A stretch of DNA of 64,000 nt. It comes from JBCAXA01 sp038534295 (GTDB lineage Bacteria > Pseudomonadota > Gammaproteobacteria > Steroidobacterales > Woeseiaceae). Shown one piece after another: positions 33,457 through 42,380 of the stretch; position 1 is the stretch's first letter; every line of letters begins with the position of its first letter. The translations under genes were made by a program, and so were the position numbers. The notes below the pieces were generated by a model, which worked only from the letters and a program-made list of their open reading frames with translations, searched no databases and was not told where the DNA came from. The stretch covers positions 372,001 through 436,000 of the forward strand of contig JBCAXA010000003.1 in the NCBI GenBank assembly GCA_038534295.1, in the 5' to 3' direction.

Positions 33457-33510
33457 CGCCGCAGCTGCCGCTACGCTCGAAGACGAGCTTGCTCGTTCAC
33501 AGAAGTCGCC

Positions 33511-34620
33511 ATGATGTTTGATGATTGCCTGCGCCGCGTCGCGCAGACAAGCGCTTGCCTTGTAATTGCCATTTGCGCGGCCTGCGCGCCAGAAACCCCT
33601 TCGACCGATCAGGTCGCGTCGCTCGAGCGTATCGACGTCAAAGTGGTGGTGGTCGCCATGTTTGAGTACGGCGAACCCACCGGTGATCGCGCCGGCGAGC
33701 TGCAGCACTGGGTTGAGGACATGCCGCTCGACAAGAGTCTGCCGTTCGCCATGGGCGAGCAGCAACTTTTCTACAACGATGACGGCGTGCTCGCCGTACT
33801 GCTCGGCGGCGGCATCGCCAATGCCACAGCGTCAACAATGGCACTGGGCTTGGATCCACGGCTCGACCTTTCTAAAGCCTACTGGCTGGTTGCCGGTATC
33901 GCCGGCGGTGATCCGGAAGATCTATCGCTGGGTTCTGCCGCTTGGGCGACTCATGTCGTTGACGGCGATCTACTGTACGAAATCGACGGTCGCGAAATTC
34001 CCGACGACTGGCCTTATGGGCTCATCCCGCTCGGCGCGAAGAAACCAGCTGTCGATCCGAAGGACATCTATACCGGCTGGACCGTCGATACCATTGCATT
34101 CAGCCTTAACGCCGAACTCGTCGACTGGGCCTTTGAGCTCACGCGAGATATGGACCTCGGCGATTCCGACGGTATTCGCGATTACCGCAATCAGTACGAC
34201 GGTTTTCCGAATGCCCAAAAGCCACCGTTCGTTACACGCGGCGATACATTGGCTGCCAGCACCTATTGGCACGGCGAAATGCTGAACAAATGGGCCAACG
34301 ACTGGGTGTCGTTGTACCGCGGTGGCGACGCCAACTTCATGACCTCGAACATGGAGGACACCGGTACGTTGACGGCACTGCATCGACTGGCCCGCGCCGG
34401 CCACATCGACGCCGATCGCGTTCTGGTTTTGCGCACCGCCAGCAATTTCACGATGCCACCGCCCGGCAAAACGGCCGCATGGAGTACCACTGCGCCGTAT
34501 GCGGACAACGGCGAGCCGGCCTTGCGTGCGGCTTACGTCGTCGGCCGCAAGGTTGTCGATGAAATCGTGAATGGATGGGCGCAGTACGCAAGCACACTGC
34601 CGTCTGCCGATGAGCAATAG
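33511..34620 (+). CDS. Purine nucleoside permease (NUP) family lipoprotein
   Basis: A 369-residue exported protein of the NUP (purine nucleoside permease/nucleosidase-like) family. The N-terminal hydrophobic run ends in an AAC lipobox, so it should be an envelope lipoprotein. Features: KVVVVAMFEYGEPTGDRAGELQHW, GGGIANATASTMALGLDPRLDLSKAYWLVAGIAGGDP, LGSAAWATHVVDGDL and MEDTGTLTALHRL, DRVLVLRTASNF. The fold resembles purine phosphorylases, so it may cleave purine nucleosides in the periplasm. An AzgA-type base permease gene follows at 68 bp, which suggests a release-and-import pair. Confidence 0.88.
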   Translation: MMFDDCLRRVAQTSACLVIAICAACAPETPSTDQVASLERIDVKVVVVAMFEYGEPTGDRAGELQHWVEDMPLDKSLPFAMGEQQLFYNDDGVLAVLLGGGIANATASTMALGLDPRLDLSKAYWLVAGIAGGDPEDLSLGSAAWATHVVDGDLLYEIDGREIPDDWPYGLIPLGAKKPAVDPKDIYTGWTVDTIAFSLNAELVDWAFELTRDMDLGDSDGIRDYRNQYDGFPNAQKPPFVTRGDTLAASTYWHGEMLNKWANDWVSLYRGGDANFMTSNMEDTGTLTALHRLARAGHIDADRVLVLRTASNFTMPPPGKTAAWSTTAPYADNGEPALRAAYVVGRKVVDEIVNGWAQYASTLPSADEQ

Positions 34621-34688
34621 CCAGAGCGTTAAATTGCTTCGCGCGTACGGCTAATCACTACAAGAACAATGATCGACGGGGAGCAGCG

Positions 34689-35984
34689 ATGACGGCTCTA
34701 ACGAGCGGTTTCGGATTGGCGGCCGCAAAAACAACCACACGCAGCGAAGTAATCGCCGGCTGTACTACATTCCTGGCGATGGTCTATATCACCGTCGTCA
34801 ATCCGGCGATCTTGTCGGATGCAGGTATGGACTTCGGCGCGGTGTTTGTCGCGACATGTATAGCCGCCGCCTTTGGTTCGCTGGTGATGGGCCTCGTTGC
34901 CAATTACCCGATCGCGCTAGCGCCCGGTATGGGTCAGAACGCCTTCTTTGCCTATACCGTCGTGCTCACCCAAGGCCACAGCTGGCAAACGGCATTGGGT
35001 GCCGTATTCGTATCGGGCGTGCTGTTTATCGTGCTCAGTATTCTGCCCATTCGCGAATGGCTGATTAATGCCATCCCGAAAAACCTCAAGCTCGGGATGG
35101 CGGCAGGTATCGGCCTGTTCCTCGGGTTCATCGCGTTGCAGAATGCCGGTGTCGTGGTCAAGAACGACGCGACGCTGGTCACCCTCGGCGATACCCTAGC
35201 GCCGGCACCGCTGCTTGCGATGCTCGGATTCGTGATCATTGCGGCGCTGACGGCGCGCAAGATCCCAGGCGCCGTTGTCATTGGAATTCTCGCCGTCGCG
35301 ATTGTCGGTTGGGTGATCGGTGCTGCAGAGTTCAAAGGCGTCGTGTCGATGCCGCCCTCGCCAGCCCCGGTACTGCTGCAGCTCGACATCGGCGGTGCGC
35401 TCGAGATCGGCATGCTGACCACGGTGCTAACAATGTTGCTCGTCGACGTTTTCGACACGGCCGGGACCTTGGTTGGCGTTGCGACCCGCGCCAATTTGCT
35501 TGATGAGCGCGGTCGCCTGCCGCGGCTGCGTAAAGCACTGCTGGCCGATTCCGGCGCAACCTTGGTCGGGTCGCTGGCCGGAACGTCGTCGACGACCAGC
35601 TATATCGAAAGCGCGGCTGGTGTCGAGGCCGGTGGCCGAACCGGACTCACGGCCGTCGTCGTCGGCCTGTTGTTTCTCGCTTGCTTGTTCTTCGCCCCGC
35701 TTGCCGAGAGCATCCCGGGCTATGCAACGGCGGCGGCGTTGCTTTTTGTCGCTTGCTTGATGGTAAGGGCGCTTGCCGATCTCGATTGGCCTGACGTTAC
35801 CGAGAGTACGCCGGCCGTCGTGGCTGCGCTCGCCATGCCGCTGACGTACTCGATCGCCGAAGGTATCGGTATCGGCTTTATCTGCTACGCCGTGATCAAA
35901 GTACTGAGCGGCAAAGCGACCGAATGTCCGCTGGCCGTGTATCTGATTGCCGTCATTTTCGCGCTGAAGTACGTCTACCTCTAG
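34689..35984 (+). CDS. AzgA-type NCS2 purine base permease
   Basis: A 431-residue inner-membrane transporter with about 12 helices. AIAGCTTFLAMVYITVVNPAIL-like opening (RSEVIAGCTTFLAMVYITV), NYPIALAPGMGQNAFFAYTV, and FDTAGTLVGVATRANLLDERGRLPR mark the adenine/guanine/hypoxanthine (AzgA) branch. GGGGAGCAGCG precedes the ATG. It lies next to a NUP-family gene and should import free purine bases. Confidence 0.92.
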   Translation: MTALTSGFGLAAAKTTTRSEVIAGCTTFLAMVYITVVNPAILSDAGMDFGAVFVATCIAAAFGSLVMGLVANYPIALAPGMGQNAFFAYTVVLTQGHSWQTALGAVFVSGVLFIVLSILPIREWLINAIPKNLKLGMAAGIGLFLGFIALQNAGVVVKNDATLVTLGDTLAPAPLLAMLGFVIIAALTARKIPGAVVIGILAVAIVGWVIGAAEFKGVVSMPPSPAPVLLQLDIGGALEIGMLTTVLTMLLVDVFDTAGTLVGVATRANLLDERGRLPRLRKALLADSGATLVGSLAGTSSTTSYIESAAGVEAGGRTGLTAVVVGLLFLACLFFAPLAESIPGYATAAALLFVACLMVRALADLDWPDVTESTPAVVAALAMPLTYSIAEGIGIGFICYAVIKVLSGKATECPLAVYLIAVIFALKYVYL

Positions 35985-35997
35985 CGGAACTCAAGCG

Positions 35998-37185
35998 CTA
36001 TTGTCGGTCGTATGGCACGTAGCCTTCCCAGCGCCACGGCAATCCGGTTTCGCCCAGCAGTCGGTCGACCAGATACAGAAAAATGCTCTCGCCGTTCGAT
36101 GAGTTCGAAAGCAAGAGAATGCAGCGCTCGGCCTCGATTAGGCACAGCGCATAGTTGTTCCACCCATCGTCATGGCCTTCTTTAAAGTAGGCCGGCCCAA
36201 AGCGACTGCGAAACAGGCCCCAGCCAAGCCCATAGGACAGTTCAATAGCGTCATTGGCGTCGGTGTCTTTCCAGAACTGCGTCGGAAACTGAGCCTCGGA
36301 CGTAATGCGAATTTGCGGGCGCAACATCTCGCGTTTTGATGCTGCGGTAATGCCATCACCGCGTTGCAGTGCCGCCAGGAACGTTGCGTAGTCGGCGAGC
36401 GTCGTATCCATCGAGCCTGCGGCACGAACGGACTGGCGCATGTTGTGGCCGAGGTTCTCACCGTCCTTGGCGTAGCCGCGAGCCAAGTTGTCGCGAAAAT
36501 CCTCGCGCCACAGCATCGATGTGCGTGCCATTCCGAAACGATCGAAAACCCGTTCCTGCATCAACGCGTTGACATCAATGCCGTAAGCCTCCTCCAGCAC
36601 GAGCTGCGCCACTTGGATACCTTCGCCGGAATAGGCGTAGCGCGTGCCAGGCTCGAACATGATGGTGAGTTTTTCCTCCGGCATGAACCAGCGCCAATTG
36701 GGCAAGCCACTCGCATGCGACAGTAGCGTTCGCAGCGACCAGCTTCGCCAGCGAGGATCTTCTGTAAGATCCGTGTACTTGTCGTAGTCGCTGAGCGGCT
36801 TGGGCAGCAGGTCGGCAATGGGTGCGTCGAGATCGACGCGGCCCTCGTCAACCAAGGTCATCACCGCATAAGCAAACGTTGATTTGGTCAGCGACGCGCC
36901 GTACATGACGGTGTCGGTCGCAAGCGGTGCGTCGCGTGCGACGTCCGCAAATCCATAAGCTTTCGCATACGCAACGTCGTCAGGACCGATCAACGCTACC
37001 GCAAGGCCGGTGACATTTGCCGCGGCCATGAGTTTCTCGACCTGTGTATCGATAGCGTTGGCGGTTAGTGCGACGCCATCGGCGCGTGTAAATGCAACGT
37101 CGCCGACGCGTTCATCGGACGCTGACGTGCAGCCTGCGACGAGCGCGGCGATCAGCAAAAGATACCCATGTGCGGTCCGCGTCAT
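35998..37185 (-). CDS. Serine hydrolase, beta-lactamase/class C family
   Basis: A 395-residue lipoprotein (LVAGC lipobox at Cys19) with a beta-lactamase-related fold. S98-L-T-K101 is the SxxK catalytic motif in GASLTKSTF, and the YAYSGEG stretch supplies the Tyr motif. It is a penicillin-binding-protein-like esterase or peptidase rather than an evident resistance enzyme. ATG at 37185 is chosen for the GGAGAACAAG site and the signal sequence. Converges on the AzgA gene with a 13-bp gap. Confidence 0.87.
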   Translation of the reverse strand: MTRTAHGYLLLIAALVAGCTSASDERVGDVAFTRADGVALTANAIDTQVEKLMAAANVTGLAVALIGPDDVAYAKAYGFADVARDAPLATDTVMYGASLTKSTFAYAVMTLVDEGRVDLDAPIADLLPKPLSDYDKYTDLTEDPRWRSWSLRTLLSHASGLPNWRWFMPEEKLTIMFEPGTRYAYSGEGIQVAQLVLEEAYGIDVNALMQERVFDRFGMARTSMLWREDFRDNLARGYAKDGENLGHNMRQSVRAAGSMDTTLADYATFLAALQRGDGITAASKREMLRPQIRITSEAQFPTQFWKDTDANDAIELSYGLGWGLFRSRFGPAYFKEGHDDGWNNYALCLIEAERCILLLSNSSNGESIFLYLVDRLLGETGLPWRWEGYVPYDRQ

Positions 37186-37385
37186 TTCTTGTTCTCCGTG
37201 AATTTCTATCGGCGATTTACTTCGGATGCGCAACCGTCGGAAAGGGTTGCAAGTCTGCGAAGACAGCCCTTATCGGTAATCAAAACAACACCGGTATGTC
37301 AATGATCGTCGTCAATGACGCCGCCGCAAGCGCCTCTGAAGATTGCCTTAATCGAGGCATTTTCAAAGCAACTAAGGAGAGAAAC

Positions 37386-38054
37386 ATGAGAACGATTATC
37401 GCTTTCATGATTTGCCTCTTGTCGGCCAATACGATGGCCTATGAGAAGGGTACGTGGTTCATCCGTGGTGGCGTGGCCAACGTCGACCCGGACGCGAGCA
37501 GTTCGCCACTTAATCTCGACGGCACCGATATTGGATCATCATCGGCCGACGTCGACGACGGTACGGCGCTCAGTTTGATGTTCGGCTACATGCTCACGGA
37601 CAACTGGGCGATTGAACTCCTAGCATCGTCACCGTTTACGCACGACATCAATGCCAACACCGGTGCTCTCGGGCTTGGCACGGTCGCCGCCGGTGAAACG
37701 AGCCACTTGCCGCCGACGCTGTCGCTGCAATACTGGTTCGGTAATCCGGAGAGCACGTGGCGTCCGTACGTTGGCGCCGGCATTAACTACACGCTGTTTT
37801 TCGATGAAGATGTCGATGGCCAACTCGAAGGCGTACTCGGGTCGGGTGACCTCTCGCTCGATGATTCGGTCGGTCTGGCACTGCAGGCGGGCTTCGACTA
37901 CACGCTAACCGATTCGTTAGCGCTGAGCGTGGGCGTCTGGTGGGCCGACATCGACACGGATGCGGAGTTCTCATTCCCGGCGAATACGCTGACCACCGAC
38001 GTCGAGATCGACCCGCTGGTCTACTCAATTTCGCTGAGCTGGAATTTCCAATAA
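37386..38054 (+). CDS. ompW: OmpW family outer membrane protein
   Basis: A 222-residue eight-stranded beta-barrel: signal peptide (MRTIIAFMICLLSANTMA), WFIRGGVANVDPD, MFGYMLTDNWAIELLASSPFTHDI, GETSHLPPTLSLQYWF, WRPYVGAGINYT and a terminal aromatic residue group (YSISLSWNFQ). AAGGAGAG precedes the ATG. OmpW proteins admit small hydrophobic molecules. Single gene, divergent from the serine hydrolase. Confidence 0.9.
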   Translation: MRTIIAFMICLLSANTMAYEKGTWFIRGGVANVDPDASSSPLNLDGTDIGSSSADVDDGTALSLMFGYMLTDNWAIELLASSPFTHDINANTGALGLGTVAAGETSHLPPTLSLQYWFGNPESTWRPYVGAGINYTLFFDEDVDGQLEGVLGSGDLSLDDSVGLALQAGFDYTLTDSLALSVGVWWADIDTDAEFSFPANTLTTDVEIDPLVYSISLSWNFQ

Positions 38055-38105
38055 GTCAGTAGGCAAGTACAGACTGGGTCTCTCGGAGCTCGTGCCTGGC
38101 TGGGG

Positions 38106-38711
38106 TCAGGTTCCGAGGGACTCTTTTTCTCGCTGTTCCCGCACGTGCTCGCCCGCGTAGTAATCGTCGATGATCTCGGTTGCTATCGCGAACAGCGTCG
38201 CGTCGCCCTCTTTCAGAACCTCGAGCAATGCGCGTTTTTCGCGCATATAGACCTTTGCAAACCGCGGATCGAACTCGGTGATGGTTCGCGAGTTGTCGAT
38301 CAAGTCGGCGAGTTTGACGGTTTTTGCACGAGGTGACGCGTTGCTGGTGTGCTCGCGGTCGATGGCTTTGCGAATTTTGCGGTTGCCGTCCTCTTTTTTT
38401 GACACGTCGGTCAGGTCGGCAACCAGCGTCGCAATGTCCGGGCCGAAATGCTCCTCGATGTCGGCCAGTGTGACGTCCGTATCCTCGACCACGTCGTGTA
38501 ACCACGCTGCCGCGACCATTGCGACGTCGTCGGTGACGCCACCAACGAGCTTTGCCACGGCGGCTGGATGCACGATATACGGCTCGCCGGTGTACTTTCG
38601 CCGTTGGTCAATGGCCGCGTGGGCCTGTTTGGCAAAATCACGCGCTTTTCTTACGATCTCACTCATACTGTTGTCATCGGAGCGCAGGTCGTCGAGCGTC
38701 GACTCGCTCAT
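38106..38711 (-). CDS. HD-domain small alarmone hydrolase-like protein
   Basis: A 201-residue HD phosphohydrolase resembling MESH1/RelA-SpoT hydrolase domains: YIVHPAAVAKLV, AAWLHDVVEDTDVTLADIEEHFG and VKLADLIDNSRTI hold the metal and substrate residues. There is no synthetase, TGS or ACT domain, so it is a stand-alone hydrolase of (p)ppGpp or a similar nucleotide. An ATG at 38666 is an alternative start. Partner gene not evident. Confidence 0.82.
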   Translation of the reverse strand: MSESTLDDLRSDDNSMSEIVRKARDFAKQAHAAIDQRRKYTGEPYIVHPAAVAKLVGGVTDDVAMVAAAWLHDVVEDTDVTLADIEEHFGPDIATLVADLTDVSKKEDGNRKIRKAIDREHTSNASPRAKTVKLADLIDNSRTITEFDPRFAKVYMREKRALLEVLKEGDATLFAIATEIIDDYYAGEHVREQREKESLGT

Positions 38712-38827
38712 GCTGTGGCGATGCCGTCGGCAGTCCGTCGGCGGCGTCTATCAAAATGGCATTGCGGACTGCGCGATCCAGCGGCGCGGTAACTCTTGCA
38801 CAAAACGGCGCCCCAAGTCTGCTCCAG

Positions 38828-39403
38828 TTACCTTGCGCTCGGCCCCGCCGTCGGCCCAAAAACCAAATGCGCTCCCATACCGACCAAGCCGAGATTGCGA
38901 AGTGCGCTGCCCAACGTCTGGAGCACGTCAGGTACCGCGAGTACCGTGAGGAATAGGTTTACCAAAACGCCAGCGCAGAACATGATCGACGTCCAACCAG
39001 GAAACACCCGAGCTCGGTACGAAGCGGCCCCAAACGCAAGGCCGCCGATGATCATCACGAGGCCATGTACGGTATAGATGTCGCCAAGTCGGGACCACAG
39101 TGAGGAATAGTCCGCGACGGATTCCGCCAGCGCGTAAAGCGTCGTGTGGGTAAAGAAAACAAATGAGAAGCCGTATAGCAATGCGCCGAGCAGCCCGACC
39201 GCACCGATGGCGGGGCGCTGCATCGCGTACAGGCCCATTACGGCAAATGGAACGATCGAAAAAGCAACGTAGTTTGCCCAAAGCTGTGGTGCAGAGAATC
39301 CACCCGACAGCAATTCCGCGATATCGGTGAGGGTATGAACGGTCGGTGCCGCGATCGCGCCAATCCCGATGAGCGTGCGTAGCTGGCGATTCGATAAGCG
39401 CAT
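38828..39403 (-). CDS. Multi-pass membrane protein, unknown
   Basis: A 191-residue protein with about five hydrophobic helices (10-32, 45-62, 66-88, 110-130, 140-165) and a short basic N-terminus. No recognised motif. It lies 116 bp upstream of the HD hydrolase gene on the same strand, so co-transcription is possible. Confidence 0.6.
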   Translation of the reverse strand: MRLSNRQLRTLIGIGAIAAPTVHTLTDIAELLSGGFSAPQLWANYVAFSIVPFAVMGLYAMQRPAIGAVGLLGALLYGFSFVFFTHTTLYALAESVADYSSLWSRLGDIYTVHGLVMIIGGLAFGAASYRARVFPGWTSIMFCAGVLVNLFLTVLAVPDVLQTLGSALRNLGLVGMGAHLVFGPTAGPSAR

Positions 39404-39538
39404 ATCTGCGGATCATCGGGTCGCTCGAAGAATGCTGTCAATCGCCGCTCGGGCTACGCCGGCGGCCCACAGGCGTGATCGATGGAACGTGGTACCCTCA
39501 ATTGTCTCTAAACCCTTGTCGATACTCGGGGAATAGCG

Positions 39539-40033
39539 ATGGCATCAAAAAAACGATTTGGGCTTGCAACGTTTCTGTTGCTGGCAATGTCAAGCGTATT
39601 CGCCCAAGAACAGCCGCTGATCGTCGACGCCGAGCCGGCCTGGGACATCGAGTACTTTGGCGACAAGGTGCCCTTCTATTCGCTCACGCGGCAGGACAAC
39701 GGCGATTCGCAGCTCATGTTTCACCGCTGGCCGGTACGCGGTAGCAAGGAGCAAATACCGACACTGCTCGGCGACATCGCACAGCGCTTCGCCGAAGAAA
39801 TGGGTAGTGGTTGGACAAAGCTGGTCATCAAGGACGGTTATGCCCTCGAGAGCATCGCCGGCAACGAGTTTTCCGGCGAGGCCGCTATTTTTTCGAGCCG
39901 GCTCGGCTTCGTGCAAACGATGTTCATGATCAGCGACGGTGACGGCCTGTGGTTCGGCCAGTTCAACGGCCCGAAAGCCATGTGGTCCGAAGCCGTGGCG
40001 GTTCTGAACAATCTGCAGCGCAATCCGGGGTAA
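39539..40033 (+). CDS. Exported protein of unknown function
   Basis: A 164-residue protein with a signal peptide (to SSVFAQ) and a body (VPFYSLTRQDNGDSQLMFHRWPVRGS, IFSSRLGFVQTMFMISDGDGLWFGQFNG) that looks like a small periplasmic beta-rich domain. A GGGGA site precedes the ATG. No family recognised. A 146-bp REP array starts 18 bp after its stop. Confidence 0.6.
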   Translation: MASKKRFGLATFLLLAMSSVFAQEQPLIVDAEPAWDIEYFGDKVPFYSLTRQDNGDSQLMFHRWPVRGSKEQIPTLLGDIAQRFAEEMGSGWTKLVIKDGYALESIAGNEFSGEAAIFSSRLGFVQTMFMISDGDGLWFGQFNGPKAMWSEAVAVLNNLQRNPG

Positions 40034-40050
40034 GGTTACGCCAGCTCAAA

Positions 40051-40424
40051 TCGCGGGCAGAAGCCCGCTCCTACATCGGGGTTTAACGCCACGGCAAACG
40101 AAGATGTAGGAGCGCCCTTCTGGGCGCGATGGATTCACCGAGGCGAGGCGCCGCTCCACAGACCCAGAACGAATGCCAATACACCGCGATGTCGCATCGC
40201 GGGCAGAAGCCCGCTCCTACATCGGGGTTTAACGCCACGGCAAACGAAGATGTAGGAGCGCCCTTCTGGGCGCGATGGATTCACCGAGGCGAGGCGCCGC
40301 TCCACAGACCCAGAACGAATGCCAATACACAGCGATGTCGCATCGCGGGCAGAAGCCCGGTCCCACAGCAGGGTTTAACGCGACGGTAAACGAAAATGTA
40401 GGAGCGCCCTGCTGGGCGCGATAC
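40051..40424. repeat. 146-bp REP tandem array, 2.6 units
   Basis: TCGCGGGCAGAAGCCCG at 40051, 40197 and 40343 gives an exact 146-bp period. Each unit has a GGGCAGAAGCCC-type palindrome, then GATGTAGGAGCGCCC...GGGCGCGAT, and a 60-bp spacer (GCCGCTCCACAGACCCAGAA) not found in the 82-bp arrays. It lies between two unrelated genes. The rest of the gap to 40483 shows nothing else. Confidence 0.94.
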
Positions 40425-40483
40425 GGCTCGATCGACGGTGCATTACGGCGACCCGGTCGGACCGGCGTCGACCGCGCTCGAGA

Positions 40484-41968
40484 CTACAGGTCGTCGATCG
40501 CGAGAAACCGACCGGAGTCATCGCGCGAAACCTCGAGTACGTCCAAGACCGCAGCCGGCGGGATGCCGCCAAGAATGTGCGGAAACAGCTCGGCGTCAGA
40601 GCCTTCGAAGTTGGCTGCCTTGTCGCCGACCGGCGCCGTGCCTTCAAACACGACGTCTACGCCGGCGTTACTCAGGCTCCGTACCGTCATCTTCAGGCAC
40701 AGCCAATCGCCGGGTACATCCGTGTAGAAATGATTGGCCACCGGCAGCAGCATTTCCGGGTTGGCCGTCGCGTGCGTGAAACCGTCCTGCTCAAACGTCG
40801 GCGGAAAGTACATGTCCCCGGTCGCGACTGCCTGCTGCCAGTGTTTGGCCTGAATCAGGTGGTAGACGTGCTCATGGCTGAGATGCGCGCTCGTCGACAT
40901 GGCGGGCTCCGGCGTGGTGTCGCGATACCGCGGCCAATCAGCCAGTAATGTATCGATTACCACCGAGCCCACACGATACGCTGATTCGAGCGCCGCGCCG
41001 AGACCCGAATAGCCATCGTTCTCTGACAGCAGGTTTTCGGCGGCGCCGACGCCCGGTGGCGGTACCGTGTAATTGCTAGCGGTCCGCAAAACCAGCACCC
41101 GATCCTTGTTGGCACGGCCCAGCCGGTTGAGGTAGGTCAACGACTGAAAGCTGCCGGTGTCTTCCATCGCCGAGGAGACAAATTCACCGTTGCCATCGGA
41201 CCAGTAATCGACCCACGCGTTGGCCCAGCCGTTAAGGATTTCGCCGTGCCAGAACGTCAACGCCGCTAAATGATCGCCGCGCAGTACGAATGGCGGTTTC
41301 TGAGCGTTCGGATAATTCGTGTAGCGCGCGCGACTGGCGGCGAGCGCTGTCGAATCGGGCAACGTCATGTCGCGAGTGAGCTCGTAAGCCCACTGTACGA
41401 GGGCTGGGTTTAAGCGAAACACCTCACCGCGTGGCTCGGGCTTGTTGGGATCGAACGGGACTTTCGTGTGTCGGGCAATGTAGCCCCACTGCCAGTCGGC
41501 GGGCTTCTCGCGCGCGTCAATTTCATGGGCCAGATCTCCATCGACGAGATACTCGGCCCAGGCAGCGGAGCCTAGCGATGCATCGTTTGGATCAAAGCCA
41601 GATATCCCTGCGATCAACCAGTAGCTTTGCGACAGATCGAAACGCGGATCCATGCCGAGCGCCATAACCGATGCCGCGGCCTTAGCGGTACCGACTCCGG
41701 TGACGATGGCCAGCAAATCGCCAGACTCATCCATGTGCAAGTCGTGATGACCGTGGAATGAAAAGACACGGGTCAGTTTGCGACGTTCGTTCCAGAGCTG
41801 AAACTCGCCCGGGGCATCGCCGGAATCGGCCCCTCGTTCGAACATCGTCACGATCACGATTTTCGGGCGCTGTAGCTCTGCTTGCTCCGCAGGTGTTGTC
41901 GTGCAGCCGAAAAGGAGAGCCGAGAAAAGTGCGGTTAATACACCGAACAAGCGATCAACTGTTTGCAT
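40484..41968 (-). CDS. NUP-family nucleoside lipoprotein fused to DUF952
   Basis: A 494-residue lipoprotein (LFGC lipobox, Cys22). Residues 30-370 are a NUP-family domain closely paralogous to the protein at 33511: IVIVTMFERGADSGDAPGEF, GVGTAKAAASVMALGMDPRFDLSQSYWLIAGISGFDP and the SMEDTGSF-type MEDTGSFQSLTYLNRLG. Residues 375-490 add a DUF952 domain (HVYHLIQAKHWQQAV, PPTFEQDGFTHATANPEML, FPHILGGIPPAAVLDV). DUF952 is mostly a stand-alone domain; its presence on an envelope nucleosidase is unusual. REP arrays lie on both sides of the gene. Confidence 0.87.
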   Translation of the reverse strand: MQTVDRLFGVLTALFSALLFGCTTTPAEQAELQRPKIVIVTMFERGADSGDAPGEFQLWNERRKLTRVFSFHGHHDLHMDESGDLLAIVTGVGTAKAAASVMALGMDPRFDLSQSYWLIAGISGFDPNDASLGSAAWAEYLVDGDLAHEIDAREKPADWQWGYIARHTKVPFDPNKPEPRGEVFRLNPALVQWAYELTRDMTLPDSTALAASRARYTNYPNAQKPPFVLRGDHLAALTFWHGEILNGWANAWVDYWSDGNGEFVSSAMEDTGSFQSLTYLNRLGRANKDRVLVLRTASNYTVPPPGVGAAENLLSENDGYSGLGAALESAYRVGSVVIDTLLADWPRYRDTTPEPAMSTSAHLSHEHVYHLIQAKHWQQAVATGDMYFPPTFEQDGFTHATANPEMLLPVANHFYTDVPGDWLCLKMTVRSLSNAGVDVVFEGTAPVGDKAANFEGSDAELFPHILGGIPPAAVLDVLEVSRDDSGRFLAIDDL

Positions 41969-42030
41969 AACCGAGGCTTCCTTAACGTTAGTCCGCGAGC
42001 GGCACGGTCAATAAGGTATTGAGACGTCGT

Positions 42031-42204
42031 ATCGCGGGCAGAAGCCCGCTCCTACATCGGGGTTCGACGCTGCGGCAAACGGAGATGTAGGAGCGCCTTT
42101 CCGGGCGCGAAACCAACCTCACGGGCAGAGGCCCGCTCCTACATCGGGGTTCGACGCCACGGCAAACGGAGATGTAGGAGCGCCTTTCCGGGCGCGAAAC
42201 CAAC
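42031..42204. repeat. 87-bp REP repeats, 2 units
   Basis: GGGCAGAAGCCCGCTCC at 42036 and GGGCAGAGGCCCGCTCC at 42123 mark an 87-bp period; each unit ends with GATGTAGGAGCGCCTTTCC and GGGCGCGAAACC. The palindromes are the same type as in the other arrays but spacers differ. It lies between the start of the NUP-DUF952 gene and the TonB receptor's terminator; 42205-42314 is otherwise empty. Confidence 0.92.
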
Positions 42205-42314
42205 ATCGCGGTGAGGCACCGTTCCCACAGACTCGCAGCACACACCGATGTAGCCATTCGTCTCATCGTCGGCAAATCCTGGTCCTACTCTCTCGATTGG
42301 TGTTGTGCCTACTG

Positions 42315-42355
42315 AAACAAAAAGGGCCCTGGCAACGTTACCGCTGCCAGGGCCC
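42315..42355 (-). terminator. Terminator of TonB-dependent receptor gene
   Basis: GGGCCCTGGCA (42324-42334) / TGCCAGGGCCC (42345-42355), an 11-bp stem with a 10-nt loop; on the minus strand it is followed by TTTTTGTTTC. It lies 25 bp after the receptor's stop codon. Confidence 0.92.
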
Positions 42356-42380
42356 CCTTTCATGCCGTGTTGTCAGCCGA

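Noticed and set aside
37230..37250. GCAACC/GGTTGC inverted repeat upstream of ompW
   Set aside because: Arms match the ArsR operator half-sites but the spacer is 9 nt rather than 4, so it is probably chance.
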